A stretch of 64,000 nucleotides of DNA from Desulfomicrobium escambiense DSM 10707 (GTDB lineage Bacteria; Desulfobacterota; Desulfovibrionia; Desulfovibrionales; Desulfomicrobiaceae). The DNA is taken from contig NZ_AUAR01000010.1 in the NCBI RefSeq assembly GCF_000428825.1, positions 109,559 to 173,558 of the forward strand, read 5' to 3'. This document shows, in pieces, positions 17,662 to 26,360 of the stretch (position 1 is the stretch's first letter; the number at the start of each line of letters is the position of its first letter). The translations under genes and the position numbers were made by a program. The notes beneath the pieces are model-generated. The model saw nothing but the letters and a program-made list of their open reading frames with translations. It had not been told where the DNA came from and searched no databases.

Positions 17662-18530
17662 GCGTGCCCCCTGTGGGTTGATGTCAGGCGCATGGAAAAG
17701 TCCGCCACGGGTGCGGAGTGGGTGATGGCGCCGGTGGAAATGAAGGTCGGCCGGAGTTCGGCCAGGGTCCTGATGGTCGAAAGCGTCACGTTGCCGCTGA
17801 TCTCGGACTCGATGTGCGCCGGGACGAGGGCCAGGGCCCGGGCGGCCGTGTCGGGCGGCATGTTGTCGAGCATGATGCGCTCCGGGGACAGGGCCACGGC
17901 CTCGCGCACGTCGTCGAGGGTCCGGCACTCGATCTCCAGGGGCGGGCAGACGGCGTAGGCCGCCCGCACCCTGCGCACGGCCTCGGTGATGGAGCCGGCC
18001 TGGTCGATGTGGTTGTCCTTGAGCATGAGCATCTCTTCGAGGTTGGCCCGGTGGTTGTGGCCTCCGCCCATGCGCACCGCGTACTTTTCCAGGTAGCGCT
18101 GTCCGGGCGTGGTCTTGCGCGTGTCCAGAACCCGCACTCCCGTGCCCTCGACGGCCTGCACGAAGCGCCGCGTCGCGCCGGCCACGCCCGAGAGGTGGCA
18201 GACGAAGTTCATGATGACCCGTTCGGCCTTGAGCAAGATCGATGCCGGGGCCAGGATGCGGGCCACTTCCCGGCCGCTCTCGACCGTGTCGCCGTCGGAC
18301 GCCAGCAGGGTCACGACGGGGTCGGCGCAGCCCATGCGCCCCAGCACCACGGAGATGAGGGGCAGGCCCGCCACCACGGCGTCCTCCTTGGCCACGATGG
18401 ATGCCTGGAGCATCGACGCCGGCGGGAAAAGGGCTTCGGAGGTCAGGTCCAGCCCGTCCTCCTCCAGGGCCAGGTCCACCAGTCGATGCAGCATGGCCAG
18501 GCGGTCGTTGCAAAAGAATTGAGAAAACAT
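17658..18530 (-). CDS. nadC: Nicotinate-nucleotide pyrophosphorylase (quinolinate phosphoribosyltransferase)
   Basis: NadC converts quinolinate and PRPP to nicotinate mononucleotide. The 290-residue protein contains the family segments ERVIMNFVCHLSGVAGATRRFV, LDTRKTTPGQRYLEKYAV, GGGHNHRANL and LKDNHI, with active-site Arg, Lys and His residues. ATG 18530 is preceded by AGGAACGCGC; an ATG at 18545 would add five residues without a good ribosome site. First gene of the leftward nadCAB operon. The 176-bp gap to the divergent gene at 18707 should contain promoters for both. Confidence 0.96.
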   Translation of the reverse strand: MFSQFFCNDRLAMLHRLVDLALEEDGLDLTSEALFPPASMLQASIVAKEDAVVAGLPLISVVLGRMGCADPVVTLLASDGDTVESGREVARILAPASILLKAERVIMNFVCHLSGVAGATRRFVQAVEGTGVRVLDTRKTTPGQRYLEKYAVRMGGGHNHRANLEEMLMLKDNHIDQAGSITEAVRRVRAAYAVCPPLEIECRTLDDVREAVALSPERIMLDNMPPDTAARALALVPAHIESEISGNVTLSTIRTLAELRPTFISTGAITHSAPVADFSMRLTSTHRGHA

Positions 18531-18706
18531 GCGCGTTCCTTGCATGGGGGGTGTTGCGGTCAGGGTTTTTGACTAGGAAAAGCGCCTTCCGCCGTCAAGC
18601 CGCAATGGTTCGCCACGGGTTGCGCTCGGCGGGGCCGCGTGTCATGTTGGCCCATGGAGTGTATCCGAATGAACCGTCCTCGCAGTCCACGCAGCCGGAG
18701 GAGCGC

Positions 18707-21310
18707 ATGACCTGCATCGAATCCCTGCTGACCAGGGTCACGAAGAACGTGAAGCCGCGGCTTCTCTGCAACGGCTATGCCTGCTGGCTCGTGCATGCCC
18801 AGGCCGTGCCCGTCAGCTTCTTCCAGTCCCTGACGGACATCGGGGGCTGGTCCCTGGCGACGGAGAGCACGCAGTCCCTGTGGTTCTTCCCGGCACCGGA
18901 GGTCATGCTTGGCCTGGCCCGCCTGCACAACTGGGCCCGGCTGCACCCCATGGCCACGGCCATCACGGTGTTCGAGGCCAGCCTGGTCGTGGACGAGCAT
19001 CTCGAACAGTCCCTCAAGGTCAAGTCCGAGCTGCAGCGCCTCTGCGCGGAGTACCCCAAGCGCCTCACGGTCCGCGTCAGCGCCCGTCTGCGGGAGGTGG
19101 GGCGCAGTCTGGCCGGCCTGTCCTTCAAGCACGTCCAGAACCCCGACGGCCTGACCGGGGACTGGTTCGAACTGGACGCCAACGACCAAGTCAGCGTGTC
19201 CTTCAGCATGAGCTGGCTGTGGGTCATCCGCCCCCAGGGCGTCCGCCAGGACAAGCTCTTCTCCAAGGGCTGGCGCGGGTACTTCGAACGGGTCGAGAAC
19301 ATCCTGTCGCAACTGAAGATTTCGTATCTGCACGCCGAGGACCAGAACATCGTCCTGCGCGTCCAGTCTCCCCGCGTCATGGCCCGCCTGACGCAGGAGC
19401 TCCTGACCCTGCTCGAGGACAAGGAGCACCCTCCGTGGCCGTGCCAGTACATGGCCGTGGAGGCGGGGGACCAGTCCTTTTCGCCGGATTTCGCCTCCAA
19501 GGTCCGCTACATGCTGGAGCCTCTGGAAGCCAACACGCTGCACATGCCCCTGTCCACGATCTTTCAGATCGCGGACCCGCGGATCACCCCTGGAGACTCG
19601 CGGCAGTCCATGGACAGCTCGAAGATCTCGGACCTCTTCCAGGTCCGCTTCCAGTCGGGCAAGGGCGGCCGCAGACACGGCCGTCTCAATGTCTTCCTGC
19701 CGACCAGCCTCGTATCGGGTTCGGAGAGTCCGTGTTTCTACTGCGGCCTGCGTTCGCACATCCCCCGCAAGTGCCCGACCAGGGTCTTGCAGCCCGGCAA
19801 CGTTCACGTGTCCGAAATGTCCCGCTTCGCGCGCATCGATCTCGACGCCCTGCCGGGCGTCATGACGGCCCTGGAAAAGGAGCTCGCACCCGACGTCCTG
19901 CGCGGACTCACGGCCCTCGTGGCCGAAAAGGGTGATCACGCCCTGACGGTGCAGGCCCTGTTCGAGGTCAACCTGGTCTGCCAGCTGCGCATGATGGCCA
20001 TGGTCTGGAAGGCCAGGGGCAAGGAGTGGCCGCGCGGCATCGAGGACCAGCGCCCCCAGGTCGACGAGGACCTCCGCGACGCCCTGGACGGCATGCGGGC
20101 CGGGAACCAGGAACGCGCCATGGAGAAGCTCGACCGTTTCGTGCTCAAGTCCGCCAAGAACTACCAGCCCCGGGTTCTGCTGGGCTTCATGGCCATGGAG
20201 CGCGACGAGTTCAAGCGCGCCGCAGGGTTCTGGGAGGAGGCCGAAAGCCTGGCCTACACCGGGCTGCAGCGTTCCTACATCCAGATGCTGCAAGGGCGCC
20301 TGAAGGAGGTTTCGGGCGACTTCCGCGAGGCCATCAGGCTCTACAGCCGGGCCTGCAACGAGTCTCCCGGCCTGACCAGGGCCAGGTACCGGCAGGCCGT
20401 CTGCCTCATCAAGTCCGGCTATCTGAACGAGGCCCAGGCCGTGATCCGCGACCTGATCAGGGACGACCCGGACTATTTCAGCGTCGTCCTGCTGGACCCG
20501 GAACTGGAGTCGGGCCGTTCCCACCTGCTGGGCGACCTGTGGGAGGTGTGGGACGAGGCCCGGGCCAAGGCGGCCGAGGTCATCGGCTCCGTGGAGCATC
20601 TGCCGGACCTCCTGGCCAAGTGGCTGCCCGTGGACCACGACGCCTACCAGTCCTTCCACGAGCGCATCGAGGAACTGAACAGCTACGCCGGGGTCAACAA
20701 CTACGCCTCCATGGCTCGGCTCTTGCGGGGCACCATCGTCATCCGCGCCGACATCCAGGCCAGGGTCAAGAAGGACATCCAGGGACTGTCGGTCCGGCGC
20801 AAGACCATCCTGGAACGGCTCAAGTCCATCCAGCGCGAGGCGTCCTGGTTCCCGTTCCCGTCGATGCTCGGGTCCTTCAGCAAACAGTTCAATGCCTGCG
20901 GGGAGAAGCTCAGCCTCATCAGCCATCTGGACCTCTACGTGCCCGAGAAGTTCCGGCAGGGGCACGAGGCCATGCGCGAGGCCGAGCAGGGGCTGGCCGT
21001 CCTCGAAAAGAAGCTCCTCTTCCTGCAGGGCGTGCGCAACGGCATCCTCTTCCTGTTGCTTTCGGGCAAATACCTGCTCATCTTCGAAATCGCGGCCCTG
21101 GTTCTGGCCGGCGCACTGTCCGCCGCATTCTACTATCTGGTGCCCGACCAGAATTTCATGGGCCGCGACCTGCGCCAGGACAGGTGGCTGATCCTGAACA
21201 TCTCCCTCATCTTCTTCTCGTTCCTGGCCTTCGTCGGCACGGCCATCCGGGCCGCGTCCCGGTTCGAAGCCTACAAGAACGAGATTCTGGACAAGGACGA
21301 GGCCGGGTAG
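18707..21310 (+). CDS. Membrane-anchored TPR-like protein with a CCHC zinc knuckle
   Basis: I do not recognise a named family. The 867-residue protein has a mixed N-terminal half, then at residues 343-356 (DNA 19733-19774) a perfect C-x2-C-x4-H-x4-C zinc knuckle (CFYCGLRSHIPRKC), a motif best known from retroviral nucleocapsid and rare in bacteria. From about 450 to 640 the sequence looks like TPR/helical repeats (GFMAMERDEFKRAAGFWEEAE, LQGRLKEVSGDFREAIRLYS). A helical stretch follows, then two membrane helices near the C-terminus (about 779-812 and 827-851) and a charged tail. There is no signal peptide, so most of the protein should face the cytoplasm. GGAGGAG precedes ATG 18707. It is divergent from nadC and followed after 64 bases by a glycosyltransferase gene. 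Confidence 0.7.
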   Translation: MTCIESLLTRVTKNVKPRLLCNGYACWLVHAQAVPVSFFQSLTDIGGWSLATESTQSLWFFPAPEVMLGLARLHNWARLHPMATAITVFEASLVVDEHLEQSLKVKSELQRLCAEYPKRLTVRVSARLREVGRSLAGLSFKHVQNPDGLTGDWFELDANDQVSVSFSMSWLWVIRPQGVRQDKLFSKGWRGYFERVENILSQLKISYLHAEDQNIVLRVQSPRVMARLTQELLTLLEDKEHPPWPCQYMAVEAGDQSFSPDFASKVRYMLEPLEANTLHMPLSTIFQIADPRITPGDSRQSMDSSKISDLFQVRFQSGKGGRRHGRLNVFLPTSLVSGSESPCFYCGLRSHIPRKCPTRVLQPGNVHVSEMSRFARIDLDALPGVMTALEKELAPDVLRGLTALVAEKGDHALTVQALFEVNLVCQLRMMAMVWKARGKEWPRGIEDQRPQVDEDLRDALDGMRAGNQERAMEKLDRFVLKSAKNYQPRVLLGFMAMERDEFKRAAGFWEEAESLAYTGLQRSYIQMLQGRLKEVSGDFREAIRLYSRACNESPGLTRARYRQAVCLIKSGYLNEAQAVIRDLIRDDPDYFSVVLLDPELESGRSHLLGDLWEVWDEARAKAAEVIGSVEHLPDLLAKWLPVDHDAYQSFHERIEELNSYAGVNNYASMARLLRGTIVIRADIQARVKKDIQGLSVRRKTILERLKSIQREASWFPFPSMLGSFSKQFNACGEKLSLISHLDLYVPEKFRQGHEAMREAEQGLAVLEKKLLFLQGVRNGILFLLLSGKYLLIFEIAALVLAGALSAAFYYLVPDQNFMGRDLRQDRWLILNISLIFFSFLAFVGTAIRAASRFEAYKNEILDKDEAG

Positions 21311-21374
21311 GGCCGTCCCTGCAGCCGGGCAGGGGCGCGCATGTCTTGGCACGCCTTTTGTTTGATCCTCTCGC

Positions 21375-22907
21375 ATGCACACCCTGGTCATCAATCTGAC
21401 CCGGTTCGGCGATCTTCTGCAGACCCAGCCCGTTTTCAGCGGGCTCAAGGGTCGAGGGTCCACAACGAGCCTGGTCTGCCTCGACGCTTTCAAGGGCGCG
21501 GCGGCATTGCTGCGCGACGTCGACGGCGTCCGCCCGCTGCCGGGCGCCAGGCTTCTGGCGCGACTGGACCAGGACTGGACCCTGGCCGCAGCGGAGCTGT
21601 GCGCCTGGCTGGACTCGGCCGCGGCCGACGCCCCGGACAGCGTCCTGAACCTCACGCCGACCCTGGCGGCCCGCCTTCTCGGGCGCGCCTCCCATGGCGG
21701 CGACGTCCAGGGCTTCGGCCTGGACCGCGACGGCTTCGGGCACTACTCCACGCCGTGGGCCGTTTTCCTGCAGGCTGCCTCGACCTATCGCGGCTGCAGC
21801 CCCTTCAATCTGGTGGACCTTTTCCAGCGCGTGGCCGGGCTCGCGCCCGGCGAGTTCCGGTTGCGGGCTCCGGACCAGGCAGCCCGGGCCCGGGCCGCCG
21901 ATCTTTTGGCGGACACTCCCGGCGGTCATGTGGCCTTCCAACTCGGCGCCAGCCAGGACTATCGGCGCTGGCCCGTGGAGGCCTTCGTCCGCGCGGGGCA
22001 CGTCATCCTGTCGCGCACGGGCCGCACGCCGGTGCTCCTGGGCACGGCGGCGGAAGGGCACTTGGCGCGTCGTTTCGCGGAACTGGCCGACTATCCCTGC
22101 ACGGACCTGACCGGCCGCACGGACCTGCCTACCCTGGCCGCGGTCCTCTCGCGCATGGACTTCCTGCTGACCAACGACACGGGCACCATGCACCTGGCAG
22201 CCGGCCTCGGCGTGCCCGTCTGCGCCGTCTTCCTGGCCACGGCCCAGCCCTTCGACACGGGCCCCTATCTGGAAGGCTCCATCAGCCTGGAACCTGACCT
22301 GCCGTGCCACCCGTGCTCCTTCGGCGAGCGCTGCCCCCGCGGGATGGCCTGCCGGGAGGCCGTGGACGGCGGTGCCGTCGGCGAACTGCTGGCGTCGGCC
22401 ATGTCCGGCGACCGGACGGTTCCGGCCGGGTTCCCCGCCAGGGTCTGGACGGCCCGCCGCGACGGGCGGGGGTACATGGACCTCGTCTCCCTGTCCGGGC
22501 ATGGGCACGAAGACCGCAGCCTCTGGATCGGGATTCAGCGCGACGTTTATCGTCAATTTCTTGACCAGGACCGCGACGAGGTTCTTGCAGCCTGGTCCGG
22601 CGGGGACTCCGACTTCCGCCGCAGCCTCGCCGCGGAACTGGAGCGCTGCGTCCTCATGCTGACCCTCCTGGAGGAGCAGGGGCGCCTGCTGGCCCTGCGT
22701 CCGGATTCGCCCGTCAAGGCCAGATTCCTGGCCAACTGCCGCAATCTCGAGGATATTTTTGCAGGCAGCCCCTCTCTGGGGGTGCTCAATCCCATGTGGC
22801 GATACCAGTCGCGGGACCAGGCCGCGGACATGCCGGCCTTCCTGGCCCAGTGCGCGGCCTACCGCGAACTTCTGACGGCCTTCGGACGCCGGCTCGCGCT
22901 GGCATGA
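21375..22907 (+). CDS. Glycosyltransferase family 9 protein with C-terminal extension
   Basis: The first 330 residues are a GT9 (ADP-heptose transferase-like) fold: VINLTRFGDLLQTQPVFSGL at the N-terminus and FLLTNDTGTMHLAAGLGVPVCAVF in the donor-binding half. Family members are usually 320-350 residues; this one has 510. The extra 170 residues begin after a Cys-rich stretch (CHPCSFGERCPRGMAC) and are helical and unassigned. GT9 enzymes add heptose or related sugars to LPS core and, in some bacteria, to proteins. The next two genes include a flagellar-chaperone-like protein, so a flagellin- or surface-modifying role is possible but not shown. No clear ribosome site precedes ATG 21375. Confidence 0.78.
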   Translation: MHTLVINLTRFGDLLQTQPVFSGLKGRGSTTSLVCLDAFKGAAALLRDVDGVRPLPGARLLARLDQDWTLAAAELCAWLDSAAADAPDSVLNLTPTLAARLLGRASHGGDVQGFGLDRDGFGHYSTPWAVFLQAASTYRGCSPFNLVDLFQRVAGLAPGEFRLRAPDQAARARAADLLADTPGGHVAFQLGASQDYRRWPVEAFVRAGHVILSRTGRTPVLLGTAAEGHLARRFAELADYPCTDLTGRTDLPTLAAVLSRMDFLLTNDTGTMHLAAGLGVPVCAVFLATAQPFDTGPYLEGSISLEPDLPCHPCSFGERCPRGMACREAVDGGAVGELLASAMSGDRTVPAGFPARVWTARRDGRGYMDLVSLSGHGHEDRSLWIGIQRDVYRQFLDQDRDEVLAAWSGGDSDFRRSLAAELERCVLMLTLLEEQGRLLALRPDSPVKARFLANCRNLEDIFAGSPSLGVLNPMWRYQSRDQAADMPAFLAQCAAYRELLTAFGRRLALA

Positions 22908-22968
22908 ATGTTGATTAGCCCCTAGGCATCCGGAAAAATTATCCCCTGTCACTGCGGAGGACAGCACA

Positions 22969-23586
22969 ATGATCATCGTAGACGGCCAGCGTACCCCCCT
23001 CGAGGTCCACAATTTCGAGAACCTCGAACAGATCATCGAAAAAATCATGTCGGACACGTCGATGCAGAGCCGCATCGTGACGGACGTCCTGGTCAATAAC
23101 GAGGCATTTTCGGAGATCTATCCCCATCAGGCCGAGGACATGGAAGCCTCGTACATCGACCGGGTTGAGATCATCTCCGTGCACACGTCGGAGATGGCCC
23201 AGAGCATCACCCGCGAACTCTACAAGGTCGTGTCCCTCATGGCCACGGCCGGACGGCAGGTCGCCGACCTGTTCCGGCAGGCCGACGATGCACAGGCCCT
23301 GGAGCTGTACTCGGACCTGCTGGAGGTCAACCGCGACTTCATGAACATGGTCGGCGTGCTCAGAAACGAATTCGTGGCCGATTCGTCGATGGATTTCGAA
23401 GAATCCCTGGGCGATCTCTCCTCGCTCTTCTCGGAGATGATCGAGATCCAGGAGAACGAGGACTGGATTCTGCTGGCCGACCTGCTGGAATACGAGTACC
23501 TGCCCCTCGTCGAGAAGACCAAGACCATCGTGGCCCAGCTGCGCGAGTCCGTGAAGGCCTCGGTCAAGAAGAACAGCCATGGCTGA
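22969..23586 (+). CDS. Conserved-looking helical protein next to a FlgN/FliT-like gene
   Basis: I do not recognise the family. The 205-residue acidic protein is predicted mainly helical after a short N-terminal beta segment (MIIVDGQRTPLEVHNFENLE). It has no signal peptide or membrane helix and only a few basic residues. GGAGG precedes ATG 22969. Its stop overlaps the next start by eight bases, so the pair is translationally coupled and probably acts together. Inference from the neighbour: a partner or regulator in flagellar export. This is not shown by the sequence alone. Confidence 0.6.
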   Translation: MIIVDGQRTPLEVHNFENLEQIIEKIMSDTSMQSRIVTDVLVNNEAFSEIYPHQAEDMEASYIDRVEIISVHTSEMAQSITRELYKVVSLMATAGRQVADLFRQADDAQALELYSDLLEVNRDFMNMVGVLRNEFVADSSMDFEESLGDLSSLFSEMIEIQENEDWILLADLLEYEYLPLVEKTKTIVAQLRESVKASVKKNSHG

Positions 23587-23929
23587 GGCAGGCGACGGCT
23601 ACGAGCGTATCATGGGGCTGTGCCGGGAAGAGCTGGCCAGCATCGGGGAGCGGGACACGGATCGCCTGTGTTCCGTGCTCCTTGAACGCGAGCAGGCCAT
23701 CGGCATGTATGTGAGCGACGAGTCGGCCAGGCAGGACGAGGCGTTTCTCGACAAGCTGGAGCAGATCCGGGACATGAATGCCATGCTGCGTCACGAGGCG
23801 CGCAAGCTGCATCAGTCCCTCAAGGAAGAGCTTCTGAAGCTGCGTCGGGAAAACAAGCGCATCACGGGCTACCGCAACGGCGCCATGGTCACCCCCCTGG
23901 GCCGCAGCGTGGTCAGCCGCAAAGGCTAG
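23579..23929 (+). CDS. Probable FlgN/FliT-type flagellar chaperone
   Basis: A 116-residue helical protein with long heptad-like segments (LLEREQAIGMYV, LDKLEQIRDMNAMLRHEARKLHQSL) and a basic C-terminal tail (NKRITGYRNGAMVTPLGRS). Size, helical hairpin nature and basic tail fit FlgN/FliT export chaperones, which hold hook-associated or filament-cap proteins before secretion. No motif is strictly diagnostic, so this is an inference. It overlaps the preceding gene by eight bases and is followed by a terminator. Confidence 0.5.
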   Translation: MAEAGDGYERIMGLCREELASIGERDTDRLCSVLLEREQAIGMYVSDESARQDEAFLDKLEQIRDMNAMLRHEARKLHQSLKEELLKLRRENKRITGYRNGAMVTPLGRSVVSRKG

Positions 23930-23970
23930 GCGATCGCCGTGGGATGATGAGATCCGCGTGCTCAATTCGA

Positions 23971-24012
23971 AGCCCCCAAGGATAATGACATCCGAGGGGG
24001 CTGCGTTTTTTG
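23971..24012 (+). terminator. Rho-independent terminator after the FlgN/FliT-like gene
   Basis: AGCCCCC (23971-23977) pairs with GGGGGCT (23996-24002), with an inner GGAT/ATCC stem, followed by GCGTTTTTTG. Confidence 0.82.
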
Positions 24013-24294
24013 CTGGAAACGCGTTCCGTCGCGGGCCGGTCAAGGTTTGTCGGAACTTCCTCGCGGGCCTCGTAATGCTTCCCGGCCTTGAGTTTTGGGC
24101 AGAGGGGGGGCGCGTTGGGTGTTTGACGGCCGGGAAGCAAACGATGCCTGGCTCGGTCGGACAGCCGACAGTCCTTGCCCGACCCGCGGCGGAACGCTTG
24201 TGGCGATGCGAGAGGGATTGAGGAAAGAAAGAAATGAACGGGGTGCAGGGGACGAGTCCCCTGCACCCCGGAGGCATCTTTTCCGAAACCGTGG
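24013..24294. other. 282-bp gap with two inverted repeats, no gene seen
   Basis: No convincing coding frame. Two structures stand out: an 11-bp inverted repeat GCTTCCCGGCC (24077-24087) / GGCCGGGAAGC (24128-24138), and a 13-bp hairpin at 24240-24269 that is listed separately. A small structured RNA is possible but unproven. Confidence 0.4.
24240..24269. repeat. Perfect 13-bp hairpin, probable dispersed repeat or terminator
   Basis: GGGGTGCAGGGGA pairs perfectly with TCCCCTGCACCCC around a CGAG loop, followed by CGGAGGC. I recall similar 'CAGGGGACGAGTCCCCTG' hairpins scattered in Desulfovibrio-type genomes; that is memory, not a search. It lies 26 bases beyond the stop of the leftward pgeF gene and could end its transcript. 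Confidence 0.55.
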
Positions 24295-25032
24295 CTATTC
24301 GATCCAGATGATGCCGGTCTGGCGGCCTGTGATCTTGTCCCTGCGGTAGGAGAAGAATTGCGGGGACGAGGCGGTGCAGATGTCGAGGGAGAAGATGTTG
24401 CCGGGCCTGACGCCGGCGGCGGTGAGTTGGTCGCGGGTCAGGGCCCAGAGGTCCATGCGCCGGGTGGCGGGGTTGAACCAGGGGGTGAAGGTTGGTCCCC
24501 ATTCGGTCTCGAAATTGACGAATTCGCTGTGGCCCGGACCCAGGCTAGGGCCGCGAACAACGAGCACGTCGGCGGGCGAAAGGTTGTAGCGTCCGCAGAA
24601 TGCGCCTACGCCCGTCGCTGGAAAATTGACGGCGTTACCCCTCCACCCGCAGTGCAGGGCGGCCACGTGGCGCCCCGTCGTGTCCGCCATGAGCAGGGCC
24701 TGGCAGTCTGCGGTCTTCATGACCAAGGCATGTCCGGGCCTGTTCGTGCACAGGCCGTCCCCCTCCAGGACCGCACCCCCGATGAAGTCGTCCTCCAGGT
24801 CGAAGTGCATGGCCTGGCCGTGCACCTGCCGCAGTTCCTGCCAGACATTCAGACCCAGATTCCGGCGCAGTTCCTGACGGTTGGCCCGCACGGCGGCCTC
24901 GTCGTCACCCACCTCCAGGGAGAGGTTGGCCGACGCCCAGGGGCCGGCGCTGCGGCCGCCGTCTCTGGCGGTGAAGATGCAGCGCACCCTGTCCAGGCCT
25001 GGGAAACGGAAGTCGATGTGGTCGATGCTCAT
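24295..25032 (-). CDS. pgeF: Laccase-domain protein (PgeF/YfiH family)
   Basis: The 245-residue protein has the signatures of the DUF152/YfiH family: QVHG, the TADCQALL metal-site Cys, and HCGWRGNAVNFP. Members have been shown to act as multi-copper-like purine nucleoside enzymes or to hydrolyse mis-incorporated L-Ser from UDP-MurNAc (PgeF in E. coli). Which activity applies here cannot be told from the sequence. Its ATG overlaps the stop of fthC by three bases (TCATGA-type junction), so it is co-translated with that gene. GGXXYDR-type cyclases are absent, excluding a fusion. Confidence 0.85.
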   Translation of the reverse strand: MSIDHIDFRFPGLDRVRCIFTARDGGRSAGPWASANLSLEVGDDEAAVRANRQELRRNLGLNVWQELRQVHGQAMHFDLEDDFIGGAVLEGDGLCTNRPGHALVMKTADCQALLMADTTGRHVAALHCGWRGNAVNFPATGVGAFCGRYNLSPADVLVVRGPSLGPGHSEFVNFETEWGPTFTPWFNPATRRMDLWALTRDQLTAAGVRPGNIFSLDICTASSPQFFSYRRDKITGRQTGIIWIE

Positions 25033-25625
25033 GGCTGGGGCTCCGCGAGGGTGCGGAGGGTCTCCGCCGGGGTGATGACGAGGTGGACCGGATGGTCCCA
25101 GGGCTCCGTTGGGAGCGTGTCCACGAGCTGGAAGGCGTAGGCGGGGCCGATGAGCAGGGGGCGGCATGCCAGGGCGGGCAGGAAGCGGTCGTAGTAGCCG
25201 CCGCCGAAACCCAGGCGGTAGCCGCGCCGGTCGAAGGCCAGGGCCGGGACCAGGACGACCTCGGGCTGCGGGTCGGGCACGCGCAGGGCCGCCTCGGGCA
25301 GGGGTTCCACCAGTCCGAAGCAGCCCGGGCCGAGCTCGGCCCGCGAGGACACGGCGAAGGCCTCCATGATGCCCGGCCGGCCGTCGCAGCAGCGCGGCAG
25401 CAAGACTTCGCTTCCGCAGGCCCAGAAGTGGTCGAGCAGGGGCCAGGTGTCGACCTCGTTTCGGGCGGGCAGGTAGAGCATGACGGAACGGGCCAGCCGG
25501 ATGCGGTCCTCGGACATCAGCTGTTCGAGGATGCGTGCGCTGTCCGCCAGCACCGTCTCGGGGGGCAGGCTCTGGCGCCTTTGGCGCATGTCGGCGCGGA
25601 GAAGGGTTTTGCTGGACTCTTGCAT
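25029..25625 (-). CDS. fthC: 5-formyltetrahydrofolate cyclo-ligase
   Basis: The enzyme converts 5-formyl-THF to 5,10-methenyl-THF using ATP. The 198-residue protein contains LRADMRQRRQSL near the N-terminus, the LPARNEVDT segment and the diagnostic LGFGGGYYDRFLP loop that binds ATP phosphates. The start ATG 25625 has AGGAG 11 bases upstream, a little far. The gene overlaps pgeF. The divergent gene at 25692 leaves only 66 bp for both promoters. Confidence 0.92.
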   Translation of the reverse strand: MQESSKTLLRADMRQRRQSLPPETVLADSARILEQLMSEDRIRLARSVMLYLPARNEVDTWPLLDHFWACGSEVLLPRCCDGRPGIMEAFAVSSRAELGPGCFGLVEPLPEAALRVPDPQPEVVLVPALAFDRRGYRLGFGGGYYDRFLPALACRPLLIGPAYAFQLVDTLPTEPWDHPVHLVITPAETLRTLAEPQP

Positions 25626-25691
25626 GACGGTGGCCGCTCCTTTACCATGATGTGCGCATGGACACGTACTCAAAGTGAGGATGGGAGGCAA

Positions 25692-26360
25692 ATGGCAAAC
25701 CGGTTCTGGATCGTTTTCGGCGACATTCATGAGCGCATCTCCGCCGTGGAGCGGATTGACGATATCGGCCGGGCGGAAGGCGTCTTCCTGTCCGGCGACC
25801 TGACCAACCTGGGCACGCGGGAGAGGGCGGCCGGCATCGTCGATGCCGTGGCGGCCATGAACCCGCGCGTCCTGGCCCAGATCGGGAACATGGACACCCA
25901 GGCTGTGGACTGCGTCCTGACCGAGCGCGGTCTGAACGCCCACAACCGGGTCACGGACCTGGGCGGGGGCGTCTGCTTGGCGGCAGTGGGCTACTCCACG
26001 CCGACGCCCTTCGGCACTCCGTCCGAGGTCGACGACGCGCAGATTTGCCAGTGGGCCCACGACGCCCTGGAGGCGGCGGGCGCCTTCGGGCATGTCATTC
26101 TCATGATTCACACCCCCCCGCGCGGCGAGGTCGTCGACAGGCTGCCGTCGGGCGCCCACGTCGGCAGCCCGGGCGTGCGCGCCCTCATCGAGAAATACCA
26201 GCCGGCCGTTGTCGTCACGGGCCACATCCACGAAGGCGTCGGCGAGGAGCGGATCGGCCGCTCCCACGTACTGAACCCAGGGGCCTTCGCCGCCGGCGGC
26301 TACGTGCGCATCGACGAGACCCCCGAAGGTCTCGTGGCCGGCTTGAGGGGCGTGTCGTGA
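25692..26360 (+). CDS. Metallophosphoesterase (calcineurin-like)
   Basis: The 222-residue protein shows the dinuclear metal motifs in order: FGDIHER (GDxH), LSGDLTN (GDxx), a GNMD (GNxD/E) block, an IHTPP His and TGHIHEG (GHTH-like). It belongs to the small YfcE/MJ0936-like group of phosphodiesterases. GGGAGG lies 5 bases before ATG 25692. Its stop overlaps the start of the ExoIII gene (GTGA), so the two form an operon; a role in nucleic-acid or nucleotide turnover would fit but is inference. Confidence 0.85.
   Translation: MANRFWIVFGDIHERISAVERIDDIGRAEGVFLSGDLTNLGTRERAAGIVDAVAAMNPRVLAQIGNMDTQAVDCVLTERGLNAHNRVTDLGGGVCLAAVGYSTPTPFGTPSEVDDAQICQWAHDALEAAGAFGHVILMIHTPPRGEVVDRLPSGAHVGSPGVRALIEKYQPAVVVTGHIHEGVGEERIGRSHVLNPGAFAAGGYVRIDETPEGLVAGLRGVS

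Noticed and set aside
18560..21655. A 1031-codon open frame on the minus strand opposite the zinc-knuckle protein gene
   Set aside because: It is a GC-driven antisense shadow; it overlaps two well-supported plus-strand genes and its composition (long runs of Gly/Asp/Val/His) is typical of such shadows.
24013..24294. 6S RNA or tmRNA in the gene-free gap
   Set aside because: No tRNA-like ends and no long central bubble pattern could be drawn; only isolated inverted repeats are supported.
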